Assembly: GCF_016862895.1 (NCBI RefSeq)
Contig: NZ_BONV01000011.1
Coordinates: 60,319-124,318 of the forward strand
Source of the DNA: Planotetraspora kaengkrachanensis
Lineage (GTDB): Bacteria > Actinomycetota > Actinomycetes > Streptosporangiales > Streptosporangiaceae
Length of the DNA stretch: 64,000 nt
Reading direction: 5' to 3'
The position numbers and the translations under genes were made by a program. A model generated the notes under the pieces. That model searched no databases and was not told the DNA's origin. It saw only the letters and a list, made by a program, of their open reading frames with translations. This document shows, in pieces, positions 39,628 to 48,993 of this stretch. How positions within the stretch are numbered: position 1 is the stretch's first letter; each line of letters opens with the position of its first letter.

Positions 39628-40562
39628 GCTGGGTCCAGCCGGTCCAGATCCCTGCCGACGTGGATCAGGAAGACAGGATCGTCGGGAGCTTCACCGCGCG
39701 GCAGGTCGCCATCGTCGGCGGCACCGGTGCTCTCCTCTACGTCGCTTATCTGGTCGTCGGCGACCGGGTGCCGCTCGTGGTCTGCGCAGTCGTGGCCGCA
39801 CCCATAGCGGTTCTCGGCATTCTGCTGGCGATCGGACGCCGGGACGGCATCCCTCTGGACCGGTACTTGCTGGCCGCGATCCGCCATCGACGCTCGCCGA
39901 AGTTCCTGGTCTCCACACTGGGCAACGTCCCGCCGGCACCGGTGTGGATGGCCGTCCGCCCCGGCCCCCTCCCTGCTCCGCTCCGCCTCCCCGCTCGCGG
40001 CGTGGCCGGCGACGGCCTGATCGACCTCGGCCCGGACGGCGTCGCCGCCATCGCTGAAGTATCCACAGTCAGCTTCGCGCTCCGCACGCCTGATGAGCAG
40101 GACGCGCTGGTCGCGGTGTTCGGACGCTGGCTCAACTCGCTGTCCGGGCCCGCCCAGATCCTGGTCCGCGCCGAACGCATGGACCTGACCGGCACCATCA
40201 CGAACCTGCACGAGAACGCCGGCCTGCTTCCTCATCCGGCGCTGACCTCCGCCGCGCACGAGCACGCGGCTTTCCTCGCGGGTATCTCCGCTCGTCACGA
40301 CCTGCTCCGTCGCCAGGTCCTTCTCGTCATCCGTGAGCCGGCCGTGGGAAACAACGGGCGCGAGTCTGCGGCTGCTCGTGCGCTCAGGCGCCTGGATGAG
40401 GCCTCCCGGCTGCTGTCGGCCTGCGGGCTGACCGTACGGCTCCTCGATTGCCCGGCCACGAGCGCCCTGCTGGCCTCCTGTTTCGACCCGACCGCCCCAC
40501 CGATCCATGACGGCGAGTTCGCCGCACCGGGCGAGACAGTGACGAGGGGAGAACGCTGGTGA
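39624..40562 (+). CDS. PrgI-family T4SS membrane protein (SCO6880-like)
   Basis: 312 residues. Starts IPADVDQEDRIVGSFTARQVAIVGGTGALLYVAYLV, the PrgI family opening with two adjacent helices, then a soluble domain with DRYLLAAIRHRRSPKFLV, FALRTPDEQDALVAVFGRWL and LRRLDEASRLLSACGL. PrgI proteins pair with the VirB4 ATPase in Gram-positive conjugation, and the gene directly precedes virB4 with an overlap (GTGA, 40559-40562). Membrane-bound with a large cytosolic domain. Confidence 0.88.
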   Translation: MSWVQPVQIPADVDQEDRIVGSFTARQVAIVGGTGALLYVAYLVVGDRVPLVVCAVVAAPIAVLGILLAIGRRDGIPLDRYLLAAIRHRRSPKFLVSTLGNVPPAPVWMAVRPGPLPAPLRLPARGVAGDGLIDLGPDGVAAIAEVSTVSFALRTPDEQDALVAVFGRWLNSLSGPAQILVRAERMDLTGTITNLHENAGLLPHPALTSAAHEHAAFLAGISARHDLLRRQVLLVIREPAVGNNGRESAAARALRRLDEASRLLSACGLTVRLLDCPATSALLASCFDPTAPPIHDGEFAAPGETVTRGERW

Positions 40563-42313
40563 GGCTTTCCCTGCGCAGGCGCACGGCTCCCGCCCACACC
40601 GGATTCGGGCCGGATGCGGTCCAGGTCCGACCACGGGACCTGCGGATCGGTGACGGCCTGTGCGCCACGCTCGCCATCAGCGGCTACCCGCGGGACGTCA
40701 CCCCCGGGTGGCTCGAACCACTGCTCACCTACCCTGGCCGCCTGGACGTGTCGCTCCACATCGATCCCGTCCCGTCGCTCGTTGCCTCCGATCGGCTGCG
40801 CAAGCAGCTCGCCCGCCTGGAGTCCGGACTGCGGAGCGACCAGCAACACGGCCGTCTGCTGGATCCCGGCGCGGAGGCCGCCGCCGAAGACGCCCAGGAG
40901 CTGGCTTCCCGGATCGCGCGAGGGCAGGCCAAGCTCTTCCGCGCCTCGATCTACCTCACAGTGCACGCGACCACCCAGGAAGAGCTGAACGACGCGTGCG
41001 CCCAAGTCCGAGCCCTCGCCGCGTCGCTCCTCCTGGACGCACGCCAGGTCGCCTTCCGCCAACTCCAGGGCTGGATCTCCTCACTCCCGCTGGCCTTCGA
41101 CAACCTGGCCATGAGCCGTACCTTCGACACCCCGGCACTCGCGGCCGCCTTTCCGTTCACGAGCCCGGACCTGACCGCCGAGCTCGGGCCGACCACTGTC
41201 CTGTACGGCGCGAACGCCGCCAGCGCTTCGCTGGTCGCCTGGGACAGGTTCGCCCAGCCGAACCACAACTCGACGATCATCGCCAGCAGCGGTGCCGGGA
41301 AGTCGTACCTCGCCAAGCTGGAAGCCCTGCGCTCGCTGTACACCGGCGTCGAAGTCGCGGTCATCGACCCCGAGGACGAATACGCCCGGCTGTGCTCCGC
41401 AGTCGGCGGCGCCTACCTCCACCTGGGCGCACCCGAGGTCCGGCTCAATCCCTTCGACCTGCCCTACGGCAGCCGACGCGACGGCGACCCACTCACCCGC
41501 CGGTCGCTGTTCCTGCACACGCTGGTCGCGGTGATGCTCGGCGGTCCGCTGGACCAAACCAGCAAGGCCGCGCTCGACCGGGCCATCATCGCCACCTACA
41601 AACAAGCGGGCATCACCTTCGACCAGCGCACCTGGAACCGGCCCCCACCCCTGATGCGCGATCTGGTGACCGCGCTTACCGATGACGCCGACCCCAGAGC
41701 CGGGGAGGTGGCGGCCGGGCTCGCGCCGTACGTGACCGGTAGTCACCGCCAGCTCTTCGACGGCCACACCACGACCCGGCCGGACTCCCATCTGATCGTC
41801 TTCTCGCTTCGCGACCTGCCCGAGGAGCTGAAGGCCCTGGGCACGTTGCTGACGCTGGATGCGGTCTGGCGGCGGGTCTCCGATCCGCACAACCGGCGCC
41901 CCCGGCTGGTCGTGGTCGACGAAGCGTGGCTGCTCATGAAGGACCCCGAGGGCGCGAAGTTCCTTCTCCGCATGGCGAAGGCGGCCAGAAAGCACTGGGC
42001 CGGCCTTTCCGTGATCACTCAGGACGCCGCCGACCTGCTCGGCTCAGACATCGGCCAGGCGATCATCGCCAACTCCACCACGCAGATCCTCTTGCGGCAG
42101 GCACCGCAGGCCATCGACGCGGTGGCCGACGCATTCCGCCTCTCCGATGGCGAACGTCAACTCTTGCTCTCCGCAGACCGTGGCTTCGGCCTCTTGGCCG
42201 CCGACTCCGGCGCCGCCCGGGTGGCCTTCCAAGTCTTGGCCAGCGAGCAAGAACACCGCTTGGTCACCTCATCGCCCCAGGAACTCGCGGCCTACGAGGA
42301 GGACGAGCTGTGA
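40559..42313 (+). CDS. VirB4-type conjugation ATPase
   Basis: 584 residues. N-terminal domain with GWLEPLLTYPGRLDVSLHIDP and AKLFRASIYLTVHATTQEEL; the ATPase part has Walker A SSGAGKSYLAK near residue 243, VAVIDPEDEYARLC, and Walker B RLVVVDEAWLLM near 449, followed by RKHWAGLSVITQDAADLL and the ANSTTQILLRQAPQAID motif of VirB4/TraC. Energises assembly of the secretion channel at the membrane. Its last 22 bp overlap the end of the convergent HAD gene, suggesting that the HAD gene was inserted. Confidence 0.94.
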   Translation: MRLSLRRRTAPAHTGFGPDAVQVRPRDLRIGDGLCATLAISGYPRDVTPGWLEPLLTYPGRLDVSLHIDPVPSLVASDRLRKQLARLESGLRSDQQHGRLLDPGAEAAAEDAQELASRIARGQAKLFRASIYLTVHATTQEELNDACAQVRALAASLLLDARQVAFRQLQGWISSLPLAFDNLAMSRTFDTPALAAAFPFTSPDLTAELGPTTVLYGANAASASLVAWDRFAQPNHNSTIIASSGAGKSYLAKLEALRSLYTGVEVAVIDPEDEYARLCSAVGGAYLHLGAPEVRLNPFDLPYGSRRDGDPLTRRSLFLHTLVAVMLGGPLDQTSKAALDRAIIATYKQAGITFDQRTWNRPPPLMRDLVTALTDDADPRAGEVAAGLAPYVTGSHRQLFDGHTTTRPDSHLIVFSLRDLPEELKALGTLLTLDAVWRRVSDPHNRRPRLVVVDEAWLLMKDPEGAKFLLRMAKAARKHWAGLSVITQDAADLLGSDIGQAIIANSTTQILLRQAPQAIDAVADAFRLSDGERQLLLSADRGFGLLAADSGAARVAFQVLASEQEHRLVTSSPQELAAYEEDEL

Positions 42314-42924
42314 TCGTCATCAAGCAGCGCCATCAGCGCCCTTCCGAGGTCCCGTGGCTCACGGTAGAGGACGCCAGCCATGCCGAGTGCTTCAGCGGCC
42401 TGGACGTTACTCGGGTGATCGTCGATGAACAGGCATCGGTCGATCTCGGCTCCCACCTGTTCGGCTGCGATCTCGAAGATCCGGCGGTCTGGCTTTGCCC
42501 CTCCGAGCGCGGAGCTGTTGACGATCGCATCGAAGGCGTTCAGCAGCCCAGCTCTGGCCAGGTCTCGCTCAAGACGCGTGGTCGCGTTGGTGACCAGTGC
42601 CACAGGGACATGCCGCCGCGCCTCGGTCAGCAACTCCAACACCGGCGCGTCGACCCAGTACGGCGCGGCGACGAATGTCTGAACCAACGCAGTGGCGCTT
42701 TCAGCCGAACCGCAGAGGACGGTCAGCCGCTCGGCTATGACCTCCTGCCACTGGTCGTCCGTGATCTCGCCGGTCACCGCCCGGTTCATCAACTCCGGCT
42801 CGAACGCCACGGCTCGAACGGTTCCCCGCTCCAGGCCGAAGTCGCCCTCCGAGGCCAGACCATCCGGATCGTAGATCCGCAACACACCGTCCAGGTCGCA
42901 CAGCACCGCGTCGTACGGCTTCAC
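42292..42924 (-). CDS. HAD-superfamily hydrolase
   Basis: 210 residues. Motif I DAVLCDLDGVLRIYDPDG (nucleophile Asp10), motif II VALVTNATTRLERDL, motif III Lys in GGAKPDRRIFEIAAEQVG and motif IV CLFIDDHPSNVQAAEALG are all present, so a catalytically competent HAD of the REG-2/haloacid type. The C-terminal DDDHSSSSS tail overlaps the virB4 end by 22 bp. With the neighbouring methyltransferase it forms an oppositely oriented cargo pair inside the transfer operon. Substrate unknown. Confidence 0.9.
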   Translation of the reverse strand: MKPYDAVLCDLDGVLRIYDPDGLASEGDFGLERGTVRAVAFEPELMNRAVTGEITDDQWQEVIAERLTVLCGSAESATALVQTFVAAPYWVDAPVLELLTEARRHVPVALVTNATTRLERDLARAGLLNAFDAIVNSSALGGAKPDRRIFEIAAEQVGAEIDRCLFIDDHPSNVQAAEALGMAGVLYREPRDLGRALMALLDDDHSSSSS

Positions 42925-42936
42925 ATCGCCTCCGGA

Positions 42937-43728
42937 TCAGAGCTTGCGGGCGTAAATGTAGATGACCGGAAGGTCGAACGTCCCTGGCTTGCCGAGCACG
43001 TCGCCGAAACGAGCGACGTAGCTGAACTCGAAAGCGGCCAACTCCTCCGAGGTGAGCGACGTGACTTCCGGATAGTGCGGGCTCACCGCGTGGCTCCGCC
43101 ACAGATCTCGCGCGCTCTTCGGCGGGAGGCCGATCACGTCCGGCACCGCCCGCTCGAACGCGAACCCGGCTCTGCTCACCACCTCGCGGCTGCGCACCTC
43201 ACTGCCGACCTCCGACATCGGATCGCTGAGCGCGAGACCGAAGTCTGCGGCGCATTCACGGAACAGCCGGGCCGCGACTGGAAAGCCCGCCCGCATCGCG
43301 GAGAAGCCGACCAGGCCGCCCGGCTTCAGCGCCCGGTGCCATGCGGCAAGTGCCCGATCAGCTTGCAGATAAAGCATCCCGGCGCAGCACAACACGGCAT
43401 CGAACGACTCGGTCTCGAACTCGTCCAACGCCGTCACATCCGCCTTCAGGTAGGCGACGTTGGCCAGCTCAGACTCGGCGAGCAGTCGCTCGGCCTCCTC
43501 GAGCATCCCTGCCGAGATGTCGACTCCGACGACCTGGCCCGAGGTGCCGACCACTCTGGCCGCTGCCAACGCGGCGAGCCCGGTGCCCGTGGCCGCGTCC
43601 AGCACGCGCATGCCAGAGCTGAGGTTCGCGAGCTCTACGAACCGCTCGGCATAGCCAATGTGCCAATCCAAGTGTCCGTAGCCACTGGCTCGCCCATCGA
43701 AATACGTCTCCATGTCTCCGTGATCCAT
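42937..43728 (-). CDS. Class I SAM-dependent methyltransferase
   Basis: 263 residues from the ATG at 43728 (a GTG one codon earlier is also possible). Motif I MRVLDAATGTGLAALAAARVVG, then VVGVDISAGMLEEAERLL (motif II acid), DVTALDEFETESFDAVLCCAGMLY and WHRALKPGGLVGFS, the standard UbiE/Methyltransf_11 order. The C-terminal part is substrate-specific and unrecognised. It is transcribed leftward, 12 bp upstream of the HAD gene, and is an insertion between virB4 and virD4; the pair may act on one small molecule or nucleotide. Confidence 0.9.
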   Translation of the reverse strand: MDHGDMETYFDGRASGYGHLDWHIGYAERFVELANLSSGMRVLDAATGTGLAALAAARVVGTSGQVVGVDISAGMLEEAERLLAESELANVAYLKADVTALDEFETESFDAVLCCAGMLYLQADRALAAWHRALKPGGLVGFSAMRAGFPVAARLFRECAADFGLALSDPMSEVGSEVRSREVVSRAGFAFERAVPDVIGLPPKSARDLWRSHAVSPHYPEVTSLTSEELAAFEFSYVARFGDVLGKPGTFDLPVIYIYARKL

Positions 43729-43778
43729 CACGCCATCATCGCGGGCTCTGCTGAGCGTCCCGCAAGAGAGGTCCAGCC

Positions 43779-46148
43779 GTGATCAAAGACCTACTCAACG
43801 ACCCGGCCGCCGTCCTGGATCTTGCCCTGTCCTGGTTGACCGCGCACGCCCTGCAACTCGCCATCGTGGTGCCGACCGCCGTGGTCGTGACCGAGGCGCT
43901 TGAGTCGTTGTTCCTACGGCTCCGCCACCGCGCTCTGGCCACGGACGCACGGTGCGTGGAAATCCTTGCCCCTCCGGTCGCGGACCTGCCGGGCGCCGAG
44001 GCGCTGTGGGGCAACCTGGTCGGGCTGCTTCGCCCGGCGTGGAAACGCGCCCTGTTCGGCCAGCCGCACCTGGCCTTCGAGTACGTCTTCGGTGTCGGCG
44101 GCATACGCATCAGGCTGTGGGTCCCCGGAACCGTTCCCCAGCATCTGGTAGAGCATGCGATCGAGGCCGCATGGCCGTCGGCGCGCACCGCCATAGTGGA
44201 AGCGGCCCCGCCGGTTCCACTCACCGGGCAGGCGACCGGCGGACAGTTCACGATCGCCCGCAACGAGCGGCTACCGATCCGGGACAACCATGACCGTGAC
44301 CCGCTCCGTGCCCTGGTCGGTGCCGGAGTGGGCATGCCCACCTGGCAACACGCCGCCGTGCAGATCCTCGCCCGCCCCGCCACCGGCGGCCGTCTCGCGC
44401 ACGGAGCCGCCAGCGGCCCGGCCGCGCTGGTGCGGGCTGTCCTCGACTTCGTCACGCCCAGCCCGATGTACTCGCGGCTCCACCCGGGTCACCTCAGCTC
44501 ACGGGATCATGCCGCCCGCCTGGAAGAGTCGGCCGAGGCCCGTGCCATCCGCGACAAAGCCCAGCGACCTCGATACGAGGTCGCGGTGCGCTACGCCGTA
44601 CAGGCCGATGACGGCGGTGTTCGAGACGCCCGACGTAACGCCGTCCGAGGACGAGCACACGCGATCGCTTCCGCGTTCGCCCTGTTCTCCAGGCACAACC
44701 GGCTCGAACGGCACCGTCTGCCCATGCCCGCGTGGCAACTGGCATCCCGGCGGTTCGGGCGCGGGTTTCTGTTGTCGATCCCAGAATTGTCCGCGCTCGC
44801 CCATCTGCCGCTGGACGTCGCGGTACCTGGACTTCAGCGGGCCGGCGCTAACACGGTGGCGCCCTCGCCGCTGATCGCTCACCGCGGGAAGGTGCTCGGT
44901 TTCTCCGACGCGGGACACGATCGGCCCGTCGCGCTGCAGGTGGCCGATTCCTGCCACCACGTCCATGTCCTCGGGCCGAACGGCACCGGAAAATCCACCC
45001 TGCTGGCTCAGATGATCCTCTCCGACATCGAGGCCGGCCGCGGAGTCGCCGTCATCGAGGCCAAGGGCGACCTGATCACCGACCTCCTCGGCCTCATCCC
45101 CGAAGAAGCCGGACACCGCGTCGTTCTCATCGATCCGGACGACCGCCACTCAAGGCCCGCACTCAACGTACTGAGCGGCTCCGACCGCGAAACTCGCGTC
45201 GACAACCTCGTCGGCATCTTTCACAAGATCTACACCGACTCCTGGGGCCCTCGAACCGATGACATATTGCGCGGCTGCGCGCTCACGTTGGCGCATACCG
45301 GCGGCACGCTCGCCGACATCCCGGCCTTGCTCACCGACCCGGCTTACCGGCGACAGCTCGTCGACCAACTGACTGACAGCTTCCTGCTGGGCTTCTGGAA
45401 CTGGTACGAGCACCTGTCGGAACAGGCCCAGGCCCATGTCACCGCGCCCATCATGAACAAGCTGCGCGCATTCATGCTCCGCCCGTTCGTCCGCGACATC
45501 CTCGGCTCGCAGCAGTCGACCTTCGATGTCGGCGACGTCCTGGACGGCGGGATCCTGCTCGCTCGTCTGCCCAAGGGTGTGCTCGGCGACGACACCGCCC
45601 GCCTGCTGGGCTCCCTCCTCCTGGCGCAGGTCTGGCAGGCCGCTTCCCACCGGGCCAGACTCGGCCGTACCCGGGCGCCGGCAGCGCTCTACGTGGACGA
45701 GACGCAGAACTTCCTCAACCTGCCGCACGCGCTGTCCGACATGCTCGCCGAGGCTCGCGCCTACCGGCTGTCGATGGTCCTCGCCCACCAGCACCTGGCC
45801 CAACTCCCTCGCGACCTCCGCCAGGCGATCAGCTCGGACGCTCGCAACAAGGTCTATTTCTCGCTCTCGCCTGAAGACGCCCACGAGGCCGAGCACCACT
45901 TCAGCCCGCACCTGACGCGGCATGACCTGGCCAACCTCGACGCCTTCCAGGCCGCCGCCCGGCTGATCGTCCGGTCCGCCGAAGCGCCGCCCTTCACCCT
46001 GCGCACCCGGCCACTGCCTCCGCCGGACGAGGACCTCTCACGACGGATCCGCTTTGCCGCCTCCCAAGCGCACGGCCGTACGCCCGTCCATCCCGAAGCC
46101 CTGCCGCAGGACGACCCGCGGCAGCAACCCCGGAAAGGGGAATCATGA
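43779..46148 (+). CDS. VirD4/TraG-type coupling ATPase
   Basis: 789 residues from a GTG at 43779 with GAGAGG upstream. An N-terminal helix (LQLAIVVPTAVVVTEALESLFL) anchors it in the membrane. The ATPase core has Walker A GPNGTGKSTLLAQ near residue 399, VAVIEAKGDLITDLL, and Walker B ALYVDETQNFLNLP near 637, followed by EARAYRLSMVLAHQHLAQLPRDLRQAIS and NKVYFSLSPEDAHEAEHHF. This is the TraG/TraD-like coupling protein that feeds DNA to the channel. It resumes the rightward transfer operon after the HAD/methyltransferase insertion. Confidence 0.93.
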   Translation: MIKDLLNDPAAVLDLALSWLTAHALQLAIVVPTAVVVTEALESLFLRLRHRALATDARCVEILAPPVADLPGAEALWGNLVGLLRPAWKRALFGQPHLAFEYVFGVGGIRIRLWVPGTVPQHLVEHAIEAAWPSARTAIVEAAPPVPLTGQATGGQFTIARNERLPIRDNHDRDPLRALVGAGVGMPTWQHAAVQILARPATGGRLAHGAASGPAALVRAVLDFVTPSPMYSRLHPGHLSSRDHAARLEESAEARAIRDKAQRPRYEVAVRYAVQADDGGVRDARRNAVRGRAHAIASAFALFSRHNRLERHRLPMPAWQLASRRFGRGFLLSIPELSALAHLPLDVAVPGLQRAGANTVAPSPLIAHRGKVLGFSDAGHDRPVALQVADSCHHVHVLGPNGTGKSTLLAQMILSDIEAGRGVAVIEAKGDLITDLLGLIPEEAGHRVVLIDPDDRHSRPALNVLSGSDRETRVDNLVGIFHKIYTDSWGPRTDDILRGCALTLAHTGGTLADIPALLTDPAYRRQLVDQLTDSFLLGFWNWYEHLSEQAQAHVTAPIMNKLRAFMLRPFVRDILGSQQSTFDVGDVLDGGILLARLPKGVLGDDTARLLGSLLLAQVWQAASHRARLGRTRAPAALYVDETQNFLNLPHALSDMLAEARAYRLSMVLAHQHLAQLPRDLRQAISSDARNKVYFSLSPEDAHEAEHHFSPHLTRHDLANLDAFQAAARLIVRSAEAPPFTLRTRPLPPPDEDLSRRIRFAASQAHGRTPVHPEALPQDDPRQQPRKGES

Positions 46149-47002
46149 ACGAGCACTACACGCCCGGTGTCCTGGCCTCACTCGCCACCCGGCTGACCGA
46201 CCGTGACCGCGGTCTGCTCCGCCTGGTCTGGACGCACAAGGTCCTGACCTGCCATCAGATCGCCCAGATCGGCTTCAACGGCCCGATCACCGCTCGGCAC
46301 CGGCTGGTCAGGCTGCATCGCCTCGGCGTCCTGGATCGCTTTCGCCCCAAACCGCCAACCGGATCGGCGCCCTGGCACTACGTGCTCGGCGAGTCGGGCG
46401 CGGCCGTGCTGGCTGCCGAGGGCGGCGTCGATCTGGCCGCCTTCGGCTACCGCCGTGACCGTGCCCTGTCTATCGCCTTCAGCCAGCGTCTCGCGCACAC
46501 CGTGGGAGCCAATGATGTCTTCGCCCGGCTGTACGGCACCGCACGTCAGACGGCCGGCTGCCGCCTGGACACGTGGTGGACCGAGGCGCGCTGCGCAGCC
46601 CAATGGGGCAAGCACGTGCGCCCCGACGCTTACGGCAGATGGACAGAAAACGGCCTCACGCTGGACTTCTTCCTCGAATACGACACCGGGACCGAGACCT
46701 TTGACCGAGTCCTCGCCAAGCTCTCCGGATACGCCGCTCTCACTGCGGCCACAGGCATCGCGACCCCTGTCCTGTTCTTGACGACCTCAGCACGCAGAGA
46801 GCTCAGCCTGCACAACCGGCTTCAACTCCGCGCAGCCCAGCTGTCCGTGCCCTCCGCCACCGCCGTCGCCGGGCTTGAGGGGCCCGAGAGCGCGATTTGG
46901 CTGCCGCACAATCGCCAGGACGTACGGCGCCGCCTCGTTGAACTCGCGAACCATTGGCCGCAACCCGGCTCCGCCACAGGAGCGGAGGGGGGCGGCCAGT
47001 GA
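46145..47002 (+). CDS. Replication-relaxation family protein
   Basis: 285 residues. The winged-helix start LTDRDRGLLRLVWTHKVLTCHQIAQIGF and RHRLVRLHRLGVLDRFRPKPPTGSAPWHYVLGE, then a nuclease-like half with LAHTVGANDVFARL, WTEARCAAQWG, RPDAYGRWTENGLTLDFFLEYDTGTET, is the Replic_Relax family of plasmids and integrative elements. The D/E-x-F-L-E-Y-D strand looks like a PD-(D/E)xK-type core, an inference. It may process the origin, perhaps taking the place of a relaxase. Overlaps both neighbours by 4 bp. Confidence 0.88.
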   Translation: MNEHYTPGVLASLATRLTDRDRGLLRLVWTHKVLTCHQIAQIGFNGPITARHRLVRLHRLGVLDRFRPKPPTGSAPWHYVLGESGAAVLAAEGGVDLAAFGYRRDRALSIAFSQRLAHTVGANDVFARLYGTARQTAGCRLDTWWTEARCAAQWGKHVRPDAYGRWTENGLTLDFFLEYDTGTETFDRVLAKLSGYAALTAATGIATPVLFLTTSARRELSLHNRLQLRAAQLSVPSATAVAGLEGPESAIWLPHNRQDVRRRLVELANHWPQPGSATGAEGGGQ

Positions 47003-48279
47003 TCGTCGAAACCAGTCTTGCGAAGCTCCTGGCAGCGGGCGGGGGCCTGATCTCCAGCGTCGTACTGATCGCCGGACTGAGCGGAGGAGCGAAATATGCC
47101 GCCGCATCCACCGACGCCGCCGCCCTCTCCAGAGCCGTGTGCTCGTACGGCTCCCATGAAGGGTCCGGCACAGAGCGACCGTTGGCATTCGGCCTCACCA
47201 CCGAGCAGCTCGCCAACGCCCAGACCATCGTCGACGAGGCCACCTCGCGCGGGCTGCCCAGACGGGCAGTTGAAATCGCGCTCGCGACCGCACTGCAGGA
47301 AAGCCACCTCGACAACTCCGCCGTAGGCGACCACGGCAAAGCCTTCGGCATGTTCCAGCAGCACCCGGACAGCGGCTGGGGCACTCGCTCGCAGGTCACA
47401 ACGCCCGGCTACGCGGCTCGCGCCTTCTACGAACGCCTGGTCAAGGTACGCGGCTGGGAGGCAATGCCATTGACGAAGGCGGCGGCGATCGTCCAACGGC
47501 CAAAGGAAGACCTTCGCCGCGAATACGCAAAGCACAAGCCCCTGGCCCAGAAGCTCGCGGCCGCCCTCTCGAAACCTGCCACAGCTAAGGCCCCTGCCAC
47601 CGGGTTCAGGAACGTCGGTCTGTCACCTGCCCAACAGGAGGAAGCACGTATCAGCATCAAAGCTGCCGCGGGCCTCGGCATCCCCCGACAGGCGGTGGTC
47701 GCTGATGTCATCTCCGTACTGGCTAATCAGATGCCTGGAGTCGATCCCGCAGAGATCAAGAGACGTGCCGAGCATGCCGTCATCACGATCGCGGGGCAAC
47801 TGTGCGCCGATCTCTCGGTCGCGCTCAACGGCATCTCAGGCGACGTGCTGGCCGGGACAAGTCGTGGGGCAATAGCCGTACAGGCCGCCCTCCGGATGCG
47901 CGGCATTCCCTACTCCTGGGGCGGCGGCGGCCCGAGCGGCCCGAGCTACGGCATCGGACGCGGCGCCCGCACCAGCGGGTTCGACTGCTCAGGACTGACC
48001 GAATACGCCTGGGCCAAAGCCGGCGCGCGAATCGGCGGGGACACATCCGCCCAATGGAACGCCGGAGCTCATATCCCAAGGAAAGCGATCCAGCCCGGCG
48101 ACCTGATCTTCTTCGCCTACAACCCGAGCAACCCCGCGACGATCCACCACGTCGGCATCGCGATCGACTCCACCCGCATGGTCCACGCGCCGTTCACCGG
48201 CAGCACGGTACGTGTCCAAACGTGGGCCGGCATTCCTGAACGAGAAGGCGCGTTCATCGGCGTCGTCCGGCCCCCATGA
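46999..48279 (+). CDS. NlpC/P60 (C40) cell-wall hydrolase of the transfer module
   Basis: 426 residues from a GTG overlapping the previous stop (GTGA). An N-terminal helix (LLAAGGGLISSVVLIAGLSGG) exports or anchors it. A middle segment (VEIALATALQESHLDNSAVGDHGKAFGMFQQHPDSGWG) is lysozyme/transglycosylase-like with the catalytic Glu in LQESHL. The C-terminal NlpC/P60 domain has catalytic Cys in GFDCSGLTEYAW near 328 and His in IHHVGIAID near 383. Two wall-degrading activities in one protein would open peptidoglycan for the conjugation channel, as VirB1-type enzymes do. Confidence 0.93.
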   Translation: MIVETSLAKLLAAGGGLISSVVLIAGLSGGAKYAAASTDAAALSRAVCSYGSHEGSGTERPLAFGLTTEQLANAQTIVDEATSRGLPRRAVEIALATALQESHLDNSAVGDHGKAFGMFQQHPDSGWGTRSQVTTPGYAARAFYERLVKVRGWEAMPLTKAAAIVQRPKEDLRREYAKHKPLAQKLAAALSKPATAKAPATGFRNVGLSPAQQEEARISIKAAAGLGIPRQAVVADVISVLANQMPGVDPAEIKRRAEHAVITIAGQLCADLSVALNGISGDVLAGTSRGAIAVQAALRMRGIPYSWGGGGPSGPSYGIGRGARTSGFDCSGLTEYAWAKAGARIGGDTSAQWNAGAHIPRKAIQPGDLIFFAYNPSNPATIHHVGIAIDSTRMVHAPFTGSTVRVQTWAGIPEREGAFIGVVRPP

Positions 48280-48454
48280 GGCCAGTCCGCAGCTTCGCGT
48301 GATCAGTACCGAACTTAAGAAGCTGACGCCTCTCTACGCCCGCGTGCGCTTACGCAGCGCACTCGATCCCTCCCGCCACGTGGTCGACATCAGGCCCTGG
48401 CGACCGCCGCCTCACCAAGATCATTCGCCTCCGCCATAGGAACGGAAGTTATTG

Positions 48455-48808
48455 ATGCGGAAATCCGTCATCGTTCTCACCACGCTGGCATTTAACGTCG
48501 CGATGACCTCAACCGCCAACGTTGGCGATGTCGGCTGGCACGACTCCGACAGCCGCTACGGCTCCGTCTCCATCGACTCAGACCGCAAGCACATCACCGT
48601 CTGCGACACAGGCGCCGACGCCACCGAGGTATGGGCCGAGTACGCCACGTCCTACCTCTTCACGCACACCGTGAAAGATGAGAAGGGCGGCGACCTTCCC
48701 TGCGAGAAAGACAGCGTCTTCCTCGGTCACATCACGGTCTTCAAGCTCTGCTTCCGACACAACAAGGTGGCTGCGCAGTGCAACTCGCCCATCTGGATCA
48801 AACAGTGA
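48455..48808 (+). CDS. Small secreted protein, unknown
   Basis: 117 residues with a GGAACGGAAG site. Signal peptide: MRKSVIVLTTLAFNVAMTSTAN with probable cleavage near residue 22. The mature domain of about 95 residues has a beta-rich pattern (GSVSIDSDRKHITVCDTGADATEVWAEY) and four cysteines (VCDT, LPCEK, KLCFR, AQCNS), enough for two disulfides. Resembles small extracellular actinobacterial proteins carried on mobile elements. No function assigned. Terminator at 48961-48988. Confidence 0.65.
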   Translation: MRKSVIVLTTLAFNVAMTSTANVGDVGWHDSDSRYGSVSIDSDRKHITVCDTGADATEVWAEYATSYLFTHTVKDEKGGDLPCEKDSVFLGHITVFKLCFRHNKVAAQCNSPIWIKQ

Positions 48809-48960
48809 GCATTCAGCTTGCCTACGGTCCTCCGCAGTTCGTGAGTACGTGTGGGCCGCGCCGCGCTCGCAGACGTCCTGCCAGCGGCGGCTAGGCACAG
48901 GCCGTAAGCTCGTAGTGACCGATCTCAGCCTTTCTTTTGTCAGAGAGTTGGAGTTGGTCA

Positions 48961-48988
48961 GAGGGCCGGTTCTTCGGAGTCGGCCCTC
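48961..48988. terminator. Hairpin between convergent genes
   Basis: GAGGGCCG and CGGCCCTC form an 8-bp stem with a 12-nt loop, followed on the plus strand by ACTCTTTAG. It separates the rightward transfer operon from the leftward gene ending at 48994. Confidence 0.6.
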
Positions 48989-48993
48989 ACTCT

